NCBI GenBank assembly: GCA_027858855.1
Contig: JAQIBV010000004.1
Location: forward strand, 53,660 to 117,659
Direction: 5' to 3'
Origin: Spirochaetota bacterium
Lineage (GTDB): Bacteria > Spirochaetota > UBA4802 > JAFGJZ01
Length of the DNA: 64,000 nucleotides
The notes beneath the pieces were generated by a model, which searched no databases, was not told the origin of the DNA, and was given only the letters and a program-made list of their open reading frames with translations. A program made the translations under genes and the position numbers. Shown here piece after piece: positions 52,388 through 62,411 of this stretch (position 1 is the first letter of the stretch; every line of letters begins with the position of its first letter).

Positions 52388-55228
52388 ATGAATTATAAAA
52401 GCGAATACACTATTCTAAAACAGATTATGCGGCTCTTTTCCCGTTCTGACTGTTCTCCATCTGAATTCTTCACGCATTTTTGTGACATATGCGTCTCCGG
52501 TGGTATCTGTCGTGCAATGGCAGTTCATGCTACTCAGCCTGAAGAAAATATTTTAGCAGTTAATAATCTTACCGATGAAGAGATTCTCAGTTTAAAGAGC
52601 AATGAGTTTAGAAAATCACTAAACTTGATGTACAGTAGCCCTCATATAACTGAGTTTGATTGTCCTGGTTTACCCTCAAGTCCGACACTTTTTCCTGTAA
52701 ACAGTGACTATATGCTCTATGGTACTCTAATTGTATTCTTGCCTGATTCTGAAAAAAGAGATATTTTTGTAGATCTGTTTACGCACCTTGCCGCTGTAGG
52801 TGCCAGTTTTGTGGAGAGGTTCCTTTTGAAACCCTCTTTTTCTGCTTCTGGTATGGATCTTATGGAGCGTGATGAACTTACAAGGATAATCGACTCTATA
52901 CCTGAGCCTGTATTTTACAAGGATAGTAATAACCGGTATCGCATCTGCAACCGTGCATTTGAAGATTTTACAGATACAAAAAGTTCAGATATTATTGGAA
53001 AAACTGGTTATGATATTCTACCCGGACAGCAGACTGAACGCCATACGGGTACCGATTCTCAGGTTATACGAACCGGGCGCAGTCAGAAATATGAGTCGGA
53101 TTATGATAACGGGGACGGCTCTATACGTCACATGCTTGTTTCTAAAAATCCTCTGTTTAACCGTGAAGGTGAGATTGTGGGTAGTGTTGGCGTAATAAAT
53201 GACATCACCACTCTGAAGCGGGTTGAACAGCAGTATGAAGAAAAGAATGCATCTTTGATGAAGATTAATGCGGCTCTTTTAGCGACACAGAAAGAGATTC
53301 TTGAGGTTAACAGACGCTTGACTGAAAGCGAAGAGAAGTATCGTCTGCTTATAGAAAATCAACGGGAATTTGTCATAAAGCTGGATATTACCGGCCAGAT
53401 TATCTATACCAGTAATTCATTTGATAAATTTGTTTCACTGACCTTTGATGATAAGAATAGTTATTATTTTCAGGATTTATTGATGGGGGGAGATCGGGTC
53501 AAGTTTGAAACGCTGTTGCGGGATGTTTCGATCAATGATAATGAGACTGAAATCGAGGTTCGCATAAAGGTCGGAACAACTTTTATGTGGATATCCTGGT
53601 CTTTTAAATCCGTTCAGAGCACTGCGCGCGATCTTGATTTTATTGTTGGTGTTGGACGTGATGTAACTATGCGCAAAAAAGCGGAGGTCGAGCTAGAGAA
53701 TTACCGTTCTCTCTTAGAGGCCGCTTTTGCACAAAGCCCCAACCCTCTGATGCTGATAAAGTATCCTGATAAAACTATCATGATAATCAATGAGGCTGCT
53801 CAACGTTTTTTTGAACTCGCCCAGGATTCGTATGAGGATAAATCAATCGAAGAAATTGACTTTCCGGATGAGGTGTTTTTTGCCGGCAATAAGGTTAATA
53901 TTTCATCTATGCTTGGGGCTGAGAAGATCTATTACGATTCATACAGCAGTGTCGAAATCCGCACCCGACATTCAAGCGGCCGGGAGTTGTGGGGGCTGCT
54001 TTACGCTACTCCTATTTATAACAGAATTGGAGAACTGATATCATATCTAATGATTTTTCCTGAAATTACAGATTTGAAAGAGGCCGAAAAGCGAATCGAT
54101 GATCAGAGCCGTGAAATGCAGAAGATGCAGAAACTTGAGTCGATAGGTGTACTTGCGGGTGGCATCGCCCACGATTTTAATAACATTCTTGGCGCGGTAA
54201 TGGGAAATATTTCTCTTGCAAGATTTTATGGTGGTGATGATAAAATATCAACACTTCTGAGCAAAGCCGAAAATGCAATCAGCAGGGCTAAAGAGCTAAC
54301 TAATCAGCTTTTGACTTTTTCGAAGGGAGGCTCTCCTGTACGTAAAACTGCATCATTGAATGAAATTGTTCGTGATTCGGCGCTTTTTTCGATTCATGGA
54401 TCAAAGGCTGTTATAGAATTTGTTCTGGATAACAACCTGAAACCGGGGTTGATCGATACGGCACAGGTAAGCCAGGTGATACAAAACCTGGTAATGAATG
54501 CATCGCAGTCCATGCCGGCAGGTGGTGCCATTACAATCAAAACTGAAAATTATGTAGTGGTCGGGAATGAGTTGCCTGTTGATCCGGGGGATTATGTAAA
54601 GGTAACGATATCTGATACAGGATGTGGAGTTGATCCTGAAATTGCCGATCGAATTTTTGATCCCTTTTTCTCAACCAAAGAGGATGGCAATGGACTTGGT
54701 CTTGCAACTTCGTACAACATTATCAAAAGACATAATGGTTATATCAACTTTGACTCTTCGCCTGGGGGTACAGACTTTTATGTCTATTTACCGGTTTCAA
54801 GTGAAGGTATCGCACCTGCCTTTTCGGTTTTTGATGGTCGGGACAATTTTCACGGACGGGTGCTTTTGATGGATGATGATTCCGAAATTCGTGATGTTGG
54901 CCGTAATTTGCTCAAGATTATTGGATTTGACGTACAGACTGTGGATGATGGCGCTGAATTGTTGCGGATCGTTACACAAGCTCGTGGACAGGATGAACTG
55001 TTTGATCTGTATATCATGGATTTGACTGTTCCCGGTGGGATGGGGGGCAAAGAGACAACAGAAGAGCTTTTAAAGATTGTTCCTGACGCAAGGGTAATCG
55101 TATCAAGCGGTTATGCCAATAATGAAGTTCTTTCAGAATACCGTCGCTATGGGTTTTGCGGTGTTCTTGAAAAGCCATATACTATAACTGATGTTAAAAA
55201 TGTATTGAAGGAGATAAACTATGCGTAA
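52388..55228 (+). CDS. Hybrid sensor histidine kinase with three PAS domains
   Basis: A 946-residue soluble hybrid kinase. Residues 1-150 form a GAF-like domain. PAS domains lie at about 163-280, 315-430 and 437-567, with a coiled coil near 280-315. The HisKA segment has H595 in GGIAHDFNN, followed by a HATPase (about 690-800, [28 protein letters not shown]). A receiver at about 820-945 has acceptor D878 in [10 protein letters not shown]. No membrane helix, so signals are cytoplasmic. It overlaps pgi by eight bases. Confidence 0.94.
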   Translation: MNYKSEYTILKQIMRLFSRSDCSPSEFFTHFCDICVSGGICRAMAVHATQPEENILAVNNLTDEEILSLKSNEFRKSLNLMYSSPHITEFDCPGLPSSPTLFPVNSDYMLYGTLIVFLPDSEKRDIFVDLFTHLAAVGASFVERFLLKPSFSASGMDLMERDELTRIIDSIPEPVFYKDSNNRYRICNRAFEDFTDTKSSDIIGKTGYDILPGQQTERHTGTDSQVIRTGRSQKYESDYDNGDGSIRHMLVSKNPLFNREGEIVGSVGVINDITTLKRVEQQYEEKNASLMKINAALLATQKEILEVNRRLTESEEKYRLLIENQREFVIKLDITGQIIYTSNSFDKFVSLTFDDKNSYYFQDLLMGGDRVKFETLLRDVSINDNETEIEVRIKVGTTFMWISWSFKSVQSTARDLDFIVGVGRDVTMRKKAEVELENYRSLLEAAFAQSPNPLMLIKYPDKTIMIINEAAQRFFELAQDSYEDKSIEEIDFPDEVFFAGNKVNISSMLGAEKIYYDSYSSVEIRTRHSSGRELWGLLYATPIYNRIGELISYLMIFPEITDLKEAEKRIDDQSREMQKMQKLESIGVLAGGIAHDFNNILGAVMGNISLARFYGGDDKISTLLSKAENAISRAKELTNQLLTFSKGGSPVRKTASLNEIVRDSALFSIHGSKAVIEFVLDNNLKPGLIDTAQVSQVIQNLVMNASQSMPAGGAITIKTENYVVVGNELPVDPGDYVKVTISDTGCGVDPEIADRIFDPFFSTKEDGNGLGLATSYNIIKRHNGYINFDSSPGGTDFYVYLPVSSEGIAPAFSVFDGRDNFHGRVLLMDDDSEIRDVGRNLLKIIGFDVQTVDDGAELLRIVTQARGQDELFDLYIMDLTVPGGMGGKETTEELLKIVPDARVIVSSGYANNEVLSEYRRYGFCGVLEKPYTITDVKNVLKEINYA

Positions 55229-56837
55229 AGATTTACCAGAGATGGCCGAGTGGAAGGCATTGGTTAAGCACCGCTCCAGTATGGAAGATGTCACATTGAA
55301 AACTCTTTTTAAGGAGGATGCTGATCGCGCAAAAAAATTCACTATTCCTGAAGATGATATCTATTTTGATTATTCTAAAAACCTGATAACCGACAAGACC
55401 ATGGAGCTGCTTTTAGATCTTGCGGAGAAGTCTGATCTTTCGTCTGAGATAGAGGCAATGTTTACAGGAAAAAAGATAAACAAAACTGAGGGACGTTCGG
55501 TTCTGCATGTAGCTTTACGGAACCGCTCGAATGAACCTATTGTTGTTGATGGTGTCAACGTAATGGATGATGTGAACCGGGTTCTTGAAAAGATGCATCG
55601 ATTCAGTGATGGAATTCGTTCAGGAGAACTCCGAGGTTTTACGGAAAAAAAATTAACCAATATTGTGAACATTGGAATAGGTGGTTCTGATCTGGGACCG
55701 GTCATGGTGACCGAGGCTCTAAAACCTTATGCCTCCCGTGAAATAAAGATGCATTTTGTATCAAATATTGACGGAACCCATCTTTCAGAGGTTCTACGTG
55801 AAGTAGATGCTTCGGAAACTCTCTTTATCGTTGCTTCAAAGACATTCACTACACTCGAAACCATGACAAATGCACGCAGCGCACGAGAGTGGTTGATCGA
55901 GCAGTTGAAGGATGAAAAGGCTGTTGCTAAACACTTTGTAGCATTATCTACCAATTCTGAGGCTGTTTCAGCGTTTGGAATAGATACCGAAAACATGTTC
56001 GAATTCTGGGATTGGGTAGGAGGTCGCTACTCTTTAACGTCAGCGATCGGTCTCTCAATCATGATTTCTCTTGGTTATGATAACTTCTGTGAACTTCTGG
56101 ATGGTTTTCATGCTATGGATAACCATTTTCGTTCAAAACCATTCAAAGAAAACATTCCTGTAATAATGGCTCTGCTGGGTATCTGGTACAATAATTTCTA
56201 TGACGCTCAGAGTTATGCGCTTCTTCCATACGATCAGTATATGCATCGTTTTGCCGCCTATTTTCAGCAGGGAGATATGGAGTCTAACGGAAAATCTGTA
56301 ACACGTTCGGGTAAACCTGTAACGTATCAGACTGGGCCTGTTATATGGGGAGAGCCAGGAACAAATGGTCAGCACGCTTTTTATCAGCTAATTCATCAAG
56401 GAACCAAGCTTATACCTGCCGATTTTATCGGTTTTGCTAAAAGTCATAATCCACTTGGTGACCACCATGTGAAATTTATGTCTAACTTTTTCGCACAACC
56501 AGAGGCGCTGGCTTTTGGAAAATCGAAGGAAGAGTTGATTGCTGAAGGTGAAAAGGAGGAGTTGATTCCGTTTAAAACATTTCATGGAAATCGCCCTACC
56601 AATTCAATAATGGCTGAGAAACAGACTCCATCGGTACTGGGAAAGATGATCGCGATGTATGAGCACAAGATATTTGTGCAGGGTATTATCTGGGATATCT
56701 ATTCGTTCGACCAGTGGGGCGTTCAGCTTGGCAAGGTTCTTGCAGAAAAGATTATTCCGGAGCTGACATCAGAAGATCCGCTTAATCACGATTCTTCGAC
56801 ATCAGCCCTTATAGAATATTTTCGCAGAAATAGATGA
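55221..56837 (+). CDS. pgi: Glucose-6-phosphate isomerase
   Basis: Glycolytic isomerase of 538 residues. The signatures [18 protein letters not shown] and [24 protein letters not shown] are present, with active-site glutamate (GEPGTNGQH) and lysine ([11 protein letters not shown]). It overlaps the hybrid kinase gene and converges on proC with no base between the two stop codons. Confidence 0.97.
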   Translation: MRKDLPEMAEWKALVKHRSSMEDVTLKTLFKEDADRAKKFTIPEDDIYFDYSKNLITDKTMELLLDLAEKSDLSSEIEAMFTGKKINKTEGRSVLHVALRNRSNEPIVVDGVNVMDDVNRVLEKMHRFSDGIRSGELRGFTEKKLTNIVNIGIGGSDLGPVMVTEALKPYASREIKMHFVSNIDGTHLSEVLREVDASETLFIVASKTFTTLETMTNARSAREWLIEQLKDEKAVAKHFVALSTNSEAVSAFGIDTENMFEFWDWVGGRYSLTSAIGLSIMISLGYDNFCELLDGFHAMDNHFRSKPFKENIPVIMALLGIWYNNFYDAQSYALLPYDQYMHRFAAYFQQGDMESNGKSVTRSGKPVTYQTGPVIWGEPGTNGQHAFYQLIHQGTKLIPADFIGFAKSHNPLGDHHVKFMSNFFAQPEALAFGKSKEELIAEGEKEELIPFKTFHGNRPTNSIMAEKQTPSVLGKMIAMYEHKIFVQGIIWDIYSFDQWGVQLGKVLAEKIIPELTSEDPLNHDSSTSALIEYFRRNR

Positions 56838-57635
56838 TCAGCCCAGTCTTGAAGAGACTGAGGCTGCCTCTTCAACAGCATCCATCACAATACCTGAAAA
56901 GCCGTTCTGTTCAAGAACATGAACGGCTGCGATGGTGCTGCCACCCGGAGAGGTAACCTTATTGCGAAGAGTAATCGGATCATCTTCGCCGGTAAGCACC
57001 ATTTTGGCCGCTCCCAAAGCAGTTTGTGCGGCCAGAGTGACAGCCTGTTCCCGGCTTAAACCGAGTTTTACTCCGCCGTCTGCCATAGCCTGAATAAATG
57101 TAAAAAAGTAGGCAGGACCACATCCTGACATGGCTGTTACCGCATCCATGTGCTTCTCGTCGGCGATTATTGTTTTGCCTGTTTTAGCGAATATTGCCGA
57201 TACGGATTCCATCTCTTCTTTGGTTACATTCGAATTAGCACTTAGTACCGACATTCCTTCACCTGCAAGAGCAGGTGTATTAGGCATAACACGTACTATT
57301 TTCTGATTGGGAGATGTCGCCTTGCTCATTGTCTCAATAGTGATTCCCGCCGCGATTGAAACCACTATTGTAGATGGCGAGATCGTCAGAGACTCAAGCA
57401 GTAACGGGACAATGTGCGGTTTTACTGCAATAATCACAGTACCGCAGGTGTCGAGTAGCTGTTGAGTATCATTGCAGGCTGTTATAAGTGTACTCAGCTT
57501 TTCTGTCTTTGTTTTGTCGGTGTCGAAACCATAAATGCTTTCAGCCGAAGTTGTTGCACTGAGGCCTTTAATCAGTGCGCTTCCCATGTTTCCAAGACCA
57601 ATAAATCCAGTTTTATTATTCATATTCGTTCTCAC
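56838..57635 (-). CDS. proC: Pyrroline-5-carboxylate reductase
   Basis: Last enzyme of proline synthesis, 265 residues. Rossmann motif IGLGNMGSALI near the N-terminus, VKPHIV, VRVMPNTPALAGEG and SGCGPAYFFTFIQAMADGGVKLGLSREQA toward the C-terminus. The start could be GTG 57635 or ATG 57623; neither has a strong site. It is followed on the same strand by no gene before pgi. Confidence 0.94.
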   Translation of the reverse strand: MRTNMNNKTGFIGLGNMGSALIKGLSATTSAESIYGFDTDKTKTEKLSTLITACNDTQQLLDTCGTVIIAVKPHIVPLLLESLTISPSTIVVSIAAGITIETMSKATSPNQKIVRVMPNTPALAGEGMSVLSANSNVTKEEMESVSAIFAKTGKTIIADEKHMDAVTAMSGCGPAYFFTFIQAMADGGVKLGLSREQAVTLAAQTALGAAKMVLTGEDDPITLRNKVTSPGGSTIAAVHVLEQNGFSGIVMDAVEEAASVSSRLG

Positions 57636-57729
57636 ATTTAATTTATTTCATTTTGAAGAATGCTATATAGTTTTATTTCGCATTTTATAAGGGCTTTTGG
57701 GGCTATTTTGTGCTGTAAATTCCATATTG

Positions 57730-58419
57730 CTATTGAGGGTAGTGGCGCGTTCCGAAAATTGCTGAACCGACCCTTACGATAGTGGCTCCTTCTTCGATCG
57801 CGATTTTATAATCACCGGACATGCCCATCGAGAGGTGAGGCAGCTTCATCGAAAGATTCTCTTGCAAAGAATCACGTAGTTTGCGCAACATTATAAAAGA
57901 TGCGCGGATTTGTTCAAGGTCATCAGTCAGAGGTCCGATTGTCATTAAACCCTGAACATCAAGCCCTTCAGTTCCTTTTAGTGCTGTAAACAGTTCAAGA
58001 GCAGAGCCCGGTGTACATCCGTTCTTGCTCTCTTCACCCGAAGTATTAACCTGAATCAGTATTTTTTGAATTTTTCCGACCTTAATAGCCTCTTTCGCTA
58101 CCTTTTTTGCGGTAGAGAGCTTATCAATTGAATGAATCATGTCAAAGAGGGAAACAGCCTGTTTGACCTTGTTTGACTGGAGATGTCCGATTAGATGAAA
58201 GGTGTAATTACCTGTCAGCTCCTCTATTTTTGAAGAGGCCTCCTGTATTCTGTTTTCTCCGAAAATTGAAAGACCGGCGTCGATTGACTGTTGAATAACC
58301 GTAGCAGGAAAGGTTTTGCTAACAGGGAGGAGGGTTACCGAATCGGAGGCACGACTACATGACCGTGATATCTGATCGATATGCATACGGATACGGTCAT
58401 AATTCTCGCGTATGTACAT
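57730..58419 (-). CDS. PLP homeostasis protein (YggS family)
   Basis: A 229-residue pyridoxal-phosphate-binding protein, the YggS/PROSC family. The PLP-lysine lies in LLPVSKTF near the N-terminus; GENRIQEA, FHLIGHLQSNKVK, IQVNTSGEESKNGC and the C-terminal LSMGMSGDYKIAIEEGATIVRVGSAIFG are characteristic. It lies upstream of proC, a linkage seen in many bacteria, which suggests a joint operon. Confidence 0.94.
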   Translation of the reverse strand: MYIRENYDRIRMHIDQISRSCSRASDSVTLLPVSKTFPATVIQQSIDAGLSIFGENRIQEASSKIEELTGNYTFHLIGHLQSNKVKQAVSLFDMIHSIDKLSTAKKVAKEAIKVGKIQKILIQVNTSGEESKNGCTPGSALELFTALKGTEGLDVQGLMTIGPLTDDLEQIRASFIMLRKLRDSLQENLSMKLPHLSMGMSGDYKIAIEEGATIVRVGSAIFGTRHYPQ

Positions 58420-58557
58420 AATTGATCCTTATATAAGAATATCTGAATGAAGTTGTAAGCAAATATTCTGATTATTTGATTTTAGTTTGACGATTTTGAA
58501 TCCATATAATTGAACTTGATTATATAGCATCTGTCAAATAGTATTTTGGAGGTTTTT

Positions 58558-59583
58558 TTGAAGAACTATTTTATTATTTTTTTTGTGTCTATCTTTATTA
58601 TCGGAAGTGCTCAGGGTGAAGAATTGACGATCCTGACTATGGGAGATCTGCTAATAGCCAATGCTGTTGAAAAGCGCATGGAGCTGCATGGGAAAGATTA
58701 TCCATTTAAGAAAATCCGTCCTCATCTTGAAGGTTATGACATTGTAGTGGCTAACCTTGAGACACCAGTTACAACCAGAGGAGTTTCCCACCCGTCCAAA
58801 AAATGGGTATTTAGAACAAAACCGCAGAATGCTGCTCATTTAAAGACTCTGAATATGCATGTTTTGTCTTTGGCAAATAACCATATGATGGATTATGGCA
58901 AGGAAGGTCTGGAGGATACACTTGCTTTTGTTAAGAAACATGGCTTCTACTACAGTGGAGCTGGGGATAATCTTGAAGCCGCTCGAAAGCCAGCAATAAT
59001 CAGTAAAAAGGGGTATCGCATGGTCTTTCTTTCGTATTGCGAACGGCCGCCTAAGGATATGTACGCAAAATCCACCCGGCCAGGAATTGCTCCTATTGAT
59101 AAAGCAGTAATTACTGCAGATGTGAAAAAATATGCCAAGCCCGGAACACATGTCTTTGTCTCGCTTCATTGGGGAATCGAAAGAACCCGGTACGCACGTA
59201 AAGATCAGATTGTTATGGCTCACGATATAATTGATTCAGGGGCAGAGGCAATAATCGGGCATCATCCTCATATACCACAAGGCATCGAGATTTATAAGGG
59301 AAAGCCTGTTATCTATTCCCTCGGTAATGCCGTTTGCGGTTTCTATAATAAGGAGTATACCAGCAATATTATGGTCTCATTTCACTATGAATTGGGTAAA
59401 CTGAACCGACTAGAGATTATTCCAATTGCTGGTGATAATTACAAGATGCATTTTCAGCCCTACGTTGAAACTGGTGCAGAAGCAAAACGGACGCTATCTG
59501 ACATAAGACAGATTTCGAAACCTTTCAAGACTGTAATTGAACAGGTCAAGGGGCGGGGTGTTGTACGAATTGTCAATCCGTAG
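58558..59583 (+). CDS. CapA-family secreted metallophosphatase-like protein
   Basis: A 341-residue protein starting with TTG at 58558, five bases after GGAGG; a TTG at 58546 would place this site inside the gene. An N-terminal signal peptide (YFIIFFVSIFIIGSAQG) is followed by the PGA_cap calcineurin-like fold: GDLLIAN, VVANLETPVTTRG, SLANNHMMDYG, SLHWGIE, GHHPHIPQGIEIYKGKPVIYSLGN. Proteins of this type take part in capsule or polyglutamate synthesis or act on unknown periplasmic phosphoesters. Confidence 0.88.
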   Translation: MKNYFIIFFVSIFIIGSAQGEELTILTMGDLLIANAVEKRMELHGKDYPFKKIRPHLEGYDIVVANLETPVTTRGVSHPSKKWVFRTKPQNAAHLKTLNMHVLSLANNHMMDYGKEGLEDTLAFVKKHGFYYSGAGDNLEAARKPAIISKKGYRMVFLSYCERPPKDMYAKSTRPGIAPIDKAVITADVKKYAKPGTHVFVSLHWGIERTRYARKDQIVMAHDIIDSGAEAIIGHHPHIPQGIEIYKGKPVIYSLGNAVCGFYNKEYTSNIMVSFHYELGKLNRLEIIPIAGDNYKMHFQPYVETGAEAKRTLSDIRQISKPFKTVIEQVKGRGVVRIVNP

Positions 59584-59724
59584 AGATATCAAGGCCCTTT
59601 TAAAAGGATTGTAGATCTTTTGTAACGAGATTCAACCGAATTCTGACAACTATATACCTTTGGCGTAAGTTGGTACATAAAAGTAAAATTCTTTTCATAT
59701 TGGAGAAATTAACCATTAATTATC

Positions 59725-59753
59725 TTGACATGCGGATAATTCAGAAATATTAT
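59725..59753 (+). promoter_or_regulatory. Promoter of the STAS-lipoprotein operon
   Basis: TTGACA (59725-59730), 17 bases, TATTAT (59748-59753), about 45 bases before the STAS start. This is the best-formed sigma-70 promoter seen in the window. Confidence 0.75.
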
Positions 59754-59803
59754 AGAACGCATGGCGTTTATATTGGGAGCCACAATAATTAAGGAGTTTT
59801 TTA

Positions 59804-60139
59804 ATGGAGATTAATCAGAGAGAAATTAACGAGATTGTTCTTCTGGATATTGCCGGTGAGATAGATCTTTATAATGCGCCGGAAATTAAGGACATTATAA
59901 ATAAACTTGTTGAGGAACAGAAGTATAATGTAGTGATAAATCTTGAGAAAGTAACCTATATCGACTCCTCAGGGATCGGGGCTCTCATTTCAAGTCTTTC
60001 TAATCTAAAAAAATATCAGGGCGGGCTCAAAATAATCAATGTGTTCGCCTCTGTTCGTAAAGTATTCGAATTAACCAAGCTGACCTCTTTCTTTGAGATC
60101 TTTGATTCAGAAGAAGAGGCTCTGGCATCATTCAAATAA
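59804..60139 (+). CDS. STAS-domain anti-sigma factor antagonist
   Basis: A 111-residue protein of the SpoIIAA/RsbV type. The phosphorylation loop YIDSSGIGALISSLSNL carries the expected serine; the first strand is EIVLLDIAGEIDLYNAPEI. An AAGGAG site precedes the start. Its partner kinase is not adjacent; the RsbW-like ATPase at 48 kb is one candidate in the same genome. It is co-transcribed with the LysM lipoprotein gene. Confidence 0.92.
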   Translation: MEINQREINEIVLLDIAGEIDLYNAPEIKDIINKLVEEQKYNVVINLEKVTYIDSSGIGALISSLSNLKKYQGGLKIINVFASVRKVFELTKLTSFFEIFDSEEEALASFK

Positions 60140-60165
60140 AGTCCCAGGGACTACAGGAGATCCTA

Positions 60166-61503
60166 ATGATAAAAAAAATAGTACTGTATCTTTTTATTGC
60201 ACTTGTATCTGTCATGCTTGCCTGCGGTGGAGCCATGGTTCCTATTCGCGAAATGGCTGAGGCAAAAATTGCCATTACTCAGGCAGAAGAGTTTGAAGCA
60301 TCAAAGTTTTCACGCAGAAATTATGAAGCTGCGGTTAAGTATCTGACTGACTCTCATACAAATGTTGAAGAGGGAAAAGAAGATGATGCTAAAGAAAATG
60401 CAAAACTTGCTAAAAAGCATGCCTTAATGGCTTATGAGGATTCAGCTCCCCGTATGGTCGATACTTCGATCAAAGACGCGCAGGCAGCTATTGATCGTGC
60501 AGCTGAGGCTAATGCCGAGGAGTTTGCACCGGATCAGTTTACACGTGCGCAGGTTGAGGCTCGTCAGGCTGAGTTGCATCTTTCAGGAAAGAAGTATGCT
60601 GTGGCTCGAAGTTCTGCGCTTTCAGCAATTGCCTCTGCAGAGGATGCGCGTTCGATTTCACTTTCAAAGAAGAATATTATCCGTGATTCTATAGTAGAGG
60701 TCAAATCGACCCTTATCAAGGCCAAAGAATATGGCGCTGACAAAGATGAACCAGCAAAATTTAAAGAGGCTCTTGATGGATTGAAAACATCTGCTGATCT
60801 TTTTAAAGAGGACAAACTTAAAGAGAGCTACACCACTCTTAAATCTGTGAAGGTTAGTGCGGATGAGCTTTATCTTGTTTCAGCACAGAAGGCCTCAATG
60901 AAAAACATCAGGCTTGCTGATTCACAGCTTAAAAGTGCTCGTAAGTCATCTGGTGCTGCTGCCGCTCGTGATGAGCTTAATGCTTCAGCTGAAATGCTGT
61001 CGTCTGCACGTTCTCAGCATAGCGATACACTTTTTGAAGAGTCAATTAACTCATCTGATGAATCACTGCGTCTTTCAGCTCTGGTTCTTGGCGAGAAAAG
61101 ACCCGTTGTTGTTGATGAGCCTGTATTAGATATGGCCGGTAAGCATAAGGTCGAAAAGAATGATTTTTTAAGAAAACTTGCACGTCGCTTTTATCGTGAT
61201 GAAAGAAAATGGCATCTGATTTATAATGCTAATAAGGATCAGATAAAAGATCCCGATCTTATTTATCCTGATATGATTCTTGATATTCCTGAAGCATCTT
61301 CCTCTTCGTATGATCGTGATGTTGAATCTGTTGAGCGTGAAGTTGTTGCCCCTGTAGAATCTGACGCCTCCGATTATGACTCCGATGAATCGTCTGACTA
61401 TGATTCTGACGATGATATGGATGACTATGGTGATGATCCTGCAACTCTTGAGCCATCAGCAGAAGTATCTGAAGAGGATACAATTGAAGTGATTCCGGAG
61501 TAA
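60166..61503 (+). CDS. DUF4398/LysM lipoprotein
   Basis: A 445-residue lipoprotein (lipobox LACG after MIKKIVLYLFIALVSVM). The central region (about 30-300) has alanine-rich helical repeats of the DUF4398 type (EMAEAKIAITQAEEFEASKFSRRNYEAAVKYL, IKDAQAAIDRAAEANAEEFAPDQFTRAQVEARQAELHL). Near 325-375 is a LysM-type domain (KHKVEKNDFLRKLARRFYRDERKWHLIYNANKDQI..YPDMILDIP). The acidic C-terminus repeats Asp, Ser and Tyr. Peptidoglycan anchoring is inferred. It follows the STAS gene. Confidence 0.85.
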   Translation: MIKKIVLYLFIALVSVMLACGGAMVPIREMAEAKIAITQAEEFEASKFSRRNYEAAVKYLTDSHTNVEEGKEDDAKENAKLAKKHALMAYEDSAPRMVDTSIKDAQAAIDRAAEANAEEFAPDQFTRAQVEARQAELHLSGKKYAVARSSALSAIASAEDARSISLSKKNIIRDSIVEVKSTLIKAKEYGADKDEPAKFKEALDGLKTSADLFKEDKLKESYTTLKSVKVSADELYLVSAQKASMKNIRLADSQLKSARKSSGAAAARDELNASAEMLSSARSQHSDTLFEESINSSDESLRLSALVLGEKRPVVVDEPVLDMAGKHKVEKNDFLRKLARRFYRDERKWHLIYNANKDQIKDPDLIYPDMILDIPEASSSSYDRDVESVEREVVAPVESDASDYDSDESSDYDSDDDMDDYGDDPATLEPSAEVSEEDTIEVIPE

Positions 61504-61532
61504 GTTTAGTTTACACAGTAGTAAAATAATAT

Positions 61533-61563
61533 AAAAAAGACGTCTCTTTGAGGCGTCTTTTTT
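61533..61563 (+). terminator. Terminator after the LysM lipoprotein gene
   Basis: AAAAAAGACG and CGTCTTTTTT form the stem, extended by three inner pairs, and a T run follows. Confidence 0.8.
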
Positions 61564-61660
61564 GCGTTTTAAACAAACCAGGTGGAAATCTAATGGTGCA
61601 TTTCTGCTCTTTTATGGTTCTTCTAGTGTCTTCTCGACTGTATCGTTGTCCGCATAATTA

Positions 61661-61690
61661 AATAAAACAGGTTGATCAACCTGTTTTATT
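61661..61690. repeat. Perfect 30-base palindrome
   Basis: AATAAAACAGGTTGATCAACCTGTTTTATT reads the same on both strands (15-base arms, centre GATC). With A and T runs on both sides of the GC core it can act as a bidirectional terminator between the convergent lipoprotein and barrel genes. Confidence 0.6.
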
Positions 61691-61720
61691 GTCATCATGA
61701 ATTAAATGTCATGTGAAGAT

Positions 61721-61730
61721 GGGGGGGGGG
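61721..61730. repeat. Run of ten G
   Basis: A G10 homopolymer in an otherwise AT-rich intergenic stretch about 45 bases from the end of the barrel gene. Runs of this length are slippage-prone. Confidence 0.7.
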
Positions 61731-61774
61731 TGATGGTTACATAGAGACTTCGCAGCGACTTAATAGAGACTTAG

Positions 61775-62386
61775 TCAAAAGTAAAAGATTTTCACCCCAA
61801 AAATCCCTCCGATCTGATTGCCTTCTATAGATTTATTATTGTTTTGTTTTGCTGTATTGTGCGAATAAAAGATCTCACTATAGATACCTATTTTATCTGA
61901 AGTCATGTATACGACGCCAATTTTGCCAAAATAGCTGATATTGGTCTGTGTATTGTTTTCACTTGTAGTCTGAAACTCTGATTCGGTTAATGTATAGTTA
62001 AAGCCGGTACTTGCAAATGGAATAATGCTGCAGCAAATTTGCAGATAGTAGCTTGCCATCGGCCCCATAGCAACTGATGTCTCTTTAAACTCACCTTGTC
62101 CTGAGTTTTTAAAACTGCCACTACCTCCGATTGCAAACCCGTTTATAACAAAATATTGAATACCAACATCATAAAAACCTAGTGAAAACTGAAACTCTTT
62201 ATTGGGGTCACCATGCATATTTTGATATAACTCACCTGAATAATATTTATAACTGGCAATAGGTAAAGTAAAAACCATTGATTTTTTTTTAATTGGTGAT
62301 ATTTTGCCTGTAGCATCTACTGTTTGAGAATATGATGTTTTAAATAAAATAAATAATAGTAAAATTGATATAAATTTATATTTCAT
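61775..62386 (-). CDS. Outer-membrane beta-barrel protein
   Basis: A 203-residue secreted protein: signal peptide (YKFISILLLFILFKTSYS), then beta strands with alternating pattern and aromatic ends (GFYDVGIQYFVINGFAIGGSGSF, SVAMGPMASYYLQI, ISYFGKIGVVYM, GGIFGVKIFYF). The terminal FYF suits outer-membrane insertion. Family not recognised. It lies 25 bases downstream of a large lipoprotein gene on the same strand, and both are unusually AT-rich. Confidence 0.72.
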   Translation of the reverse strand: MKYKFISILLLFILFKTSYSQTVDATGKISPIKKKSMVFTLPIASYKYYSGELYQNMHGDPNKEFQFSLGFYDVGIQYFVINGFAIGGSGSFKNSGQGEFKETSVAMGPMASYYLQICCSIIPFASTGFNYTLTESEFQTTSENNTQTNISYFGKIGVVYMTSDKIGIYSEIFYSHNTAKQNNNKSIEGNQIGGIFGVKIFYF

Positions 62387-62411
62387 TACTAAAGTCCTTA
62401 GTTAAATTTTT

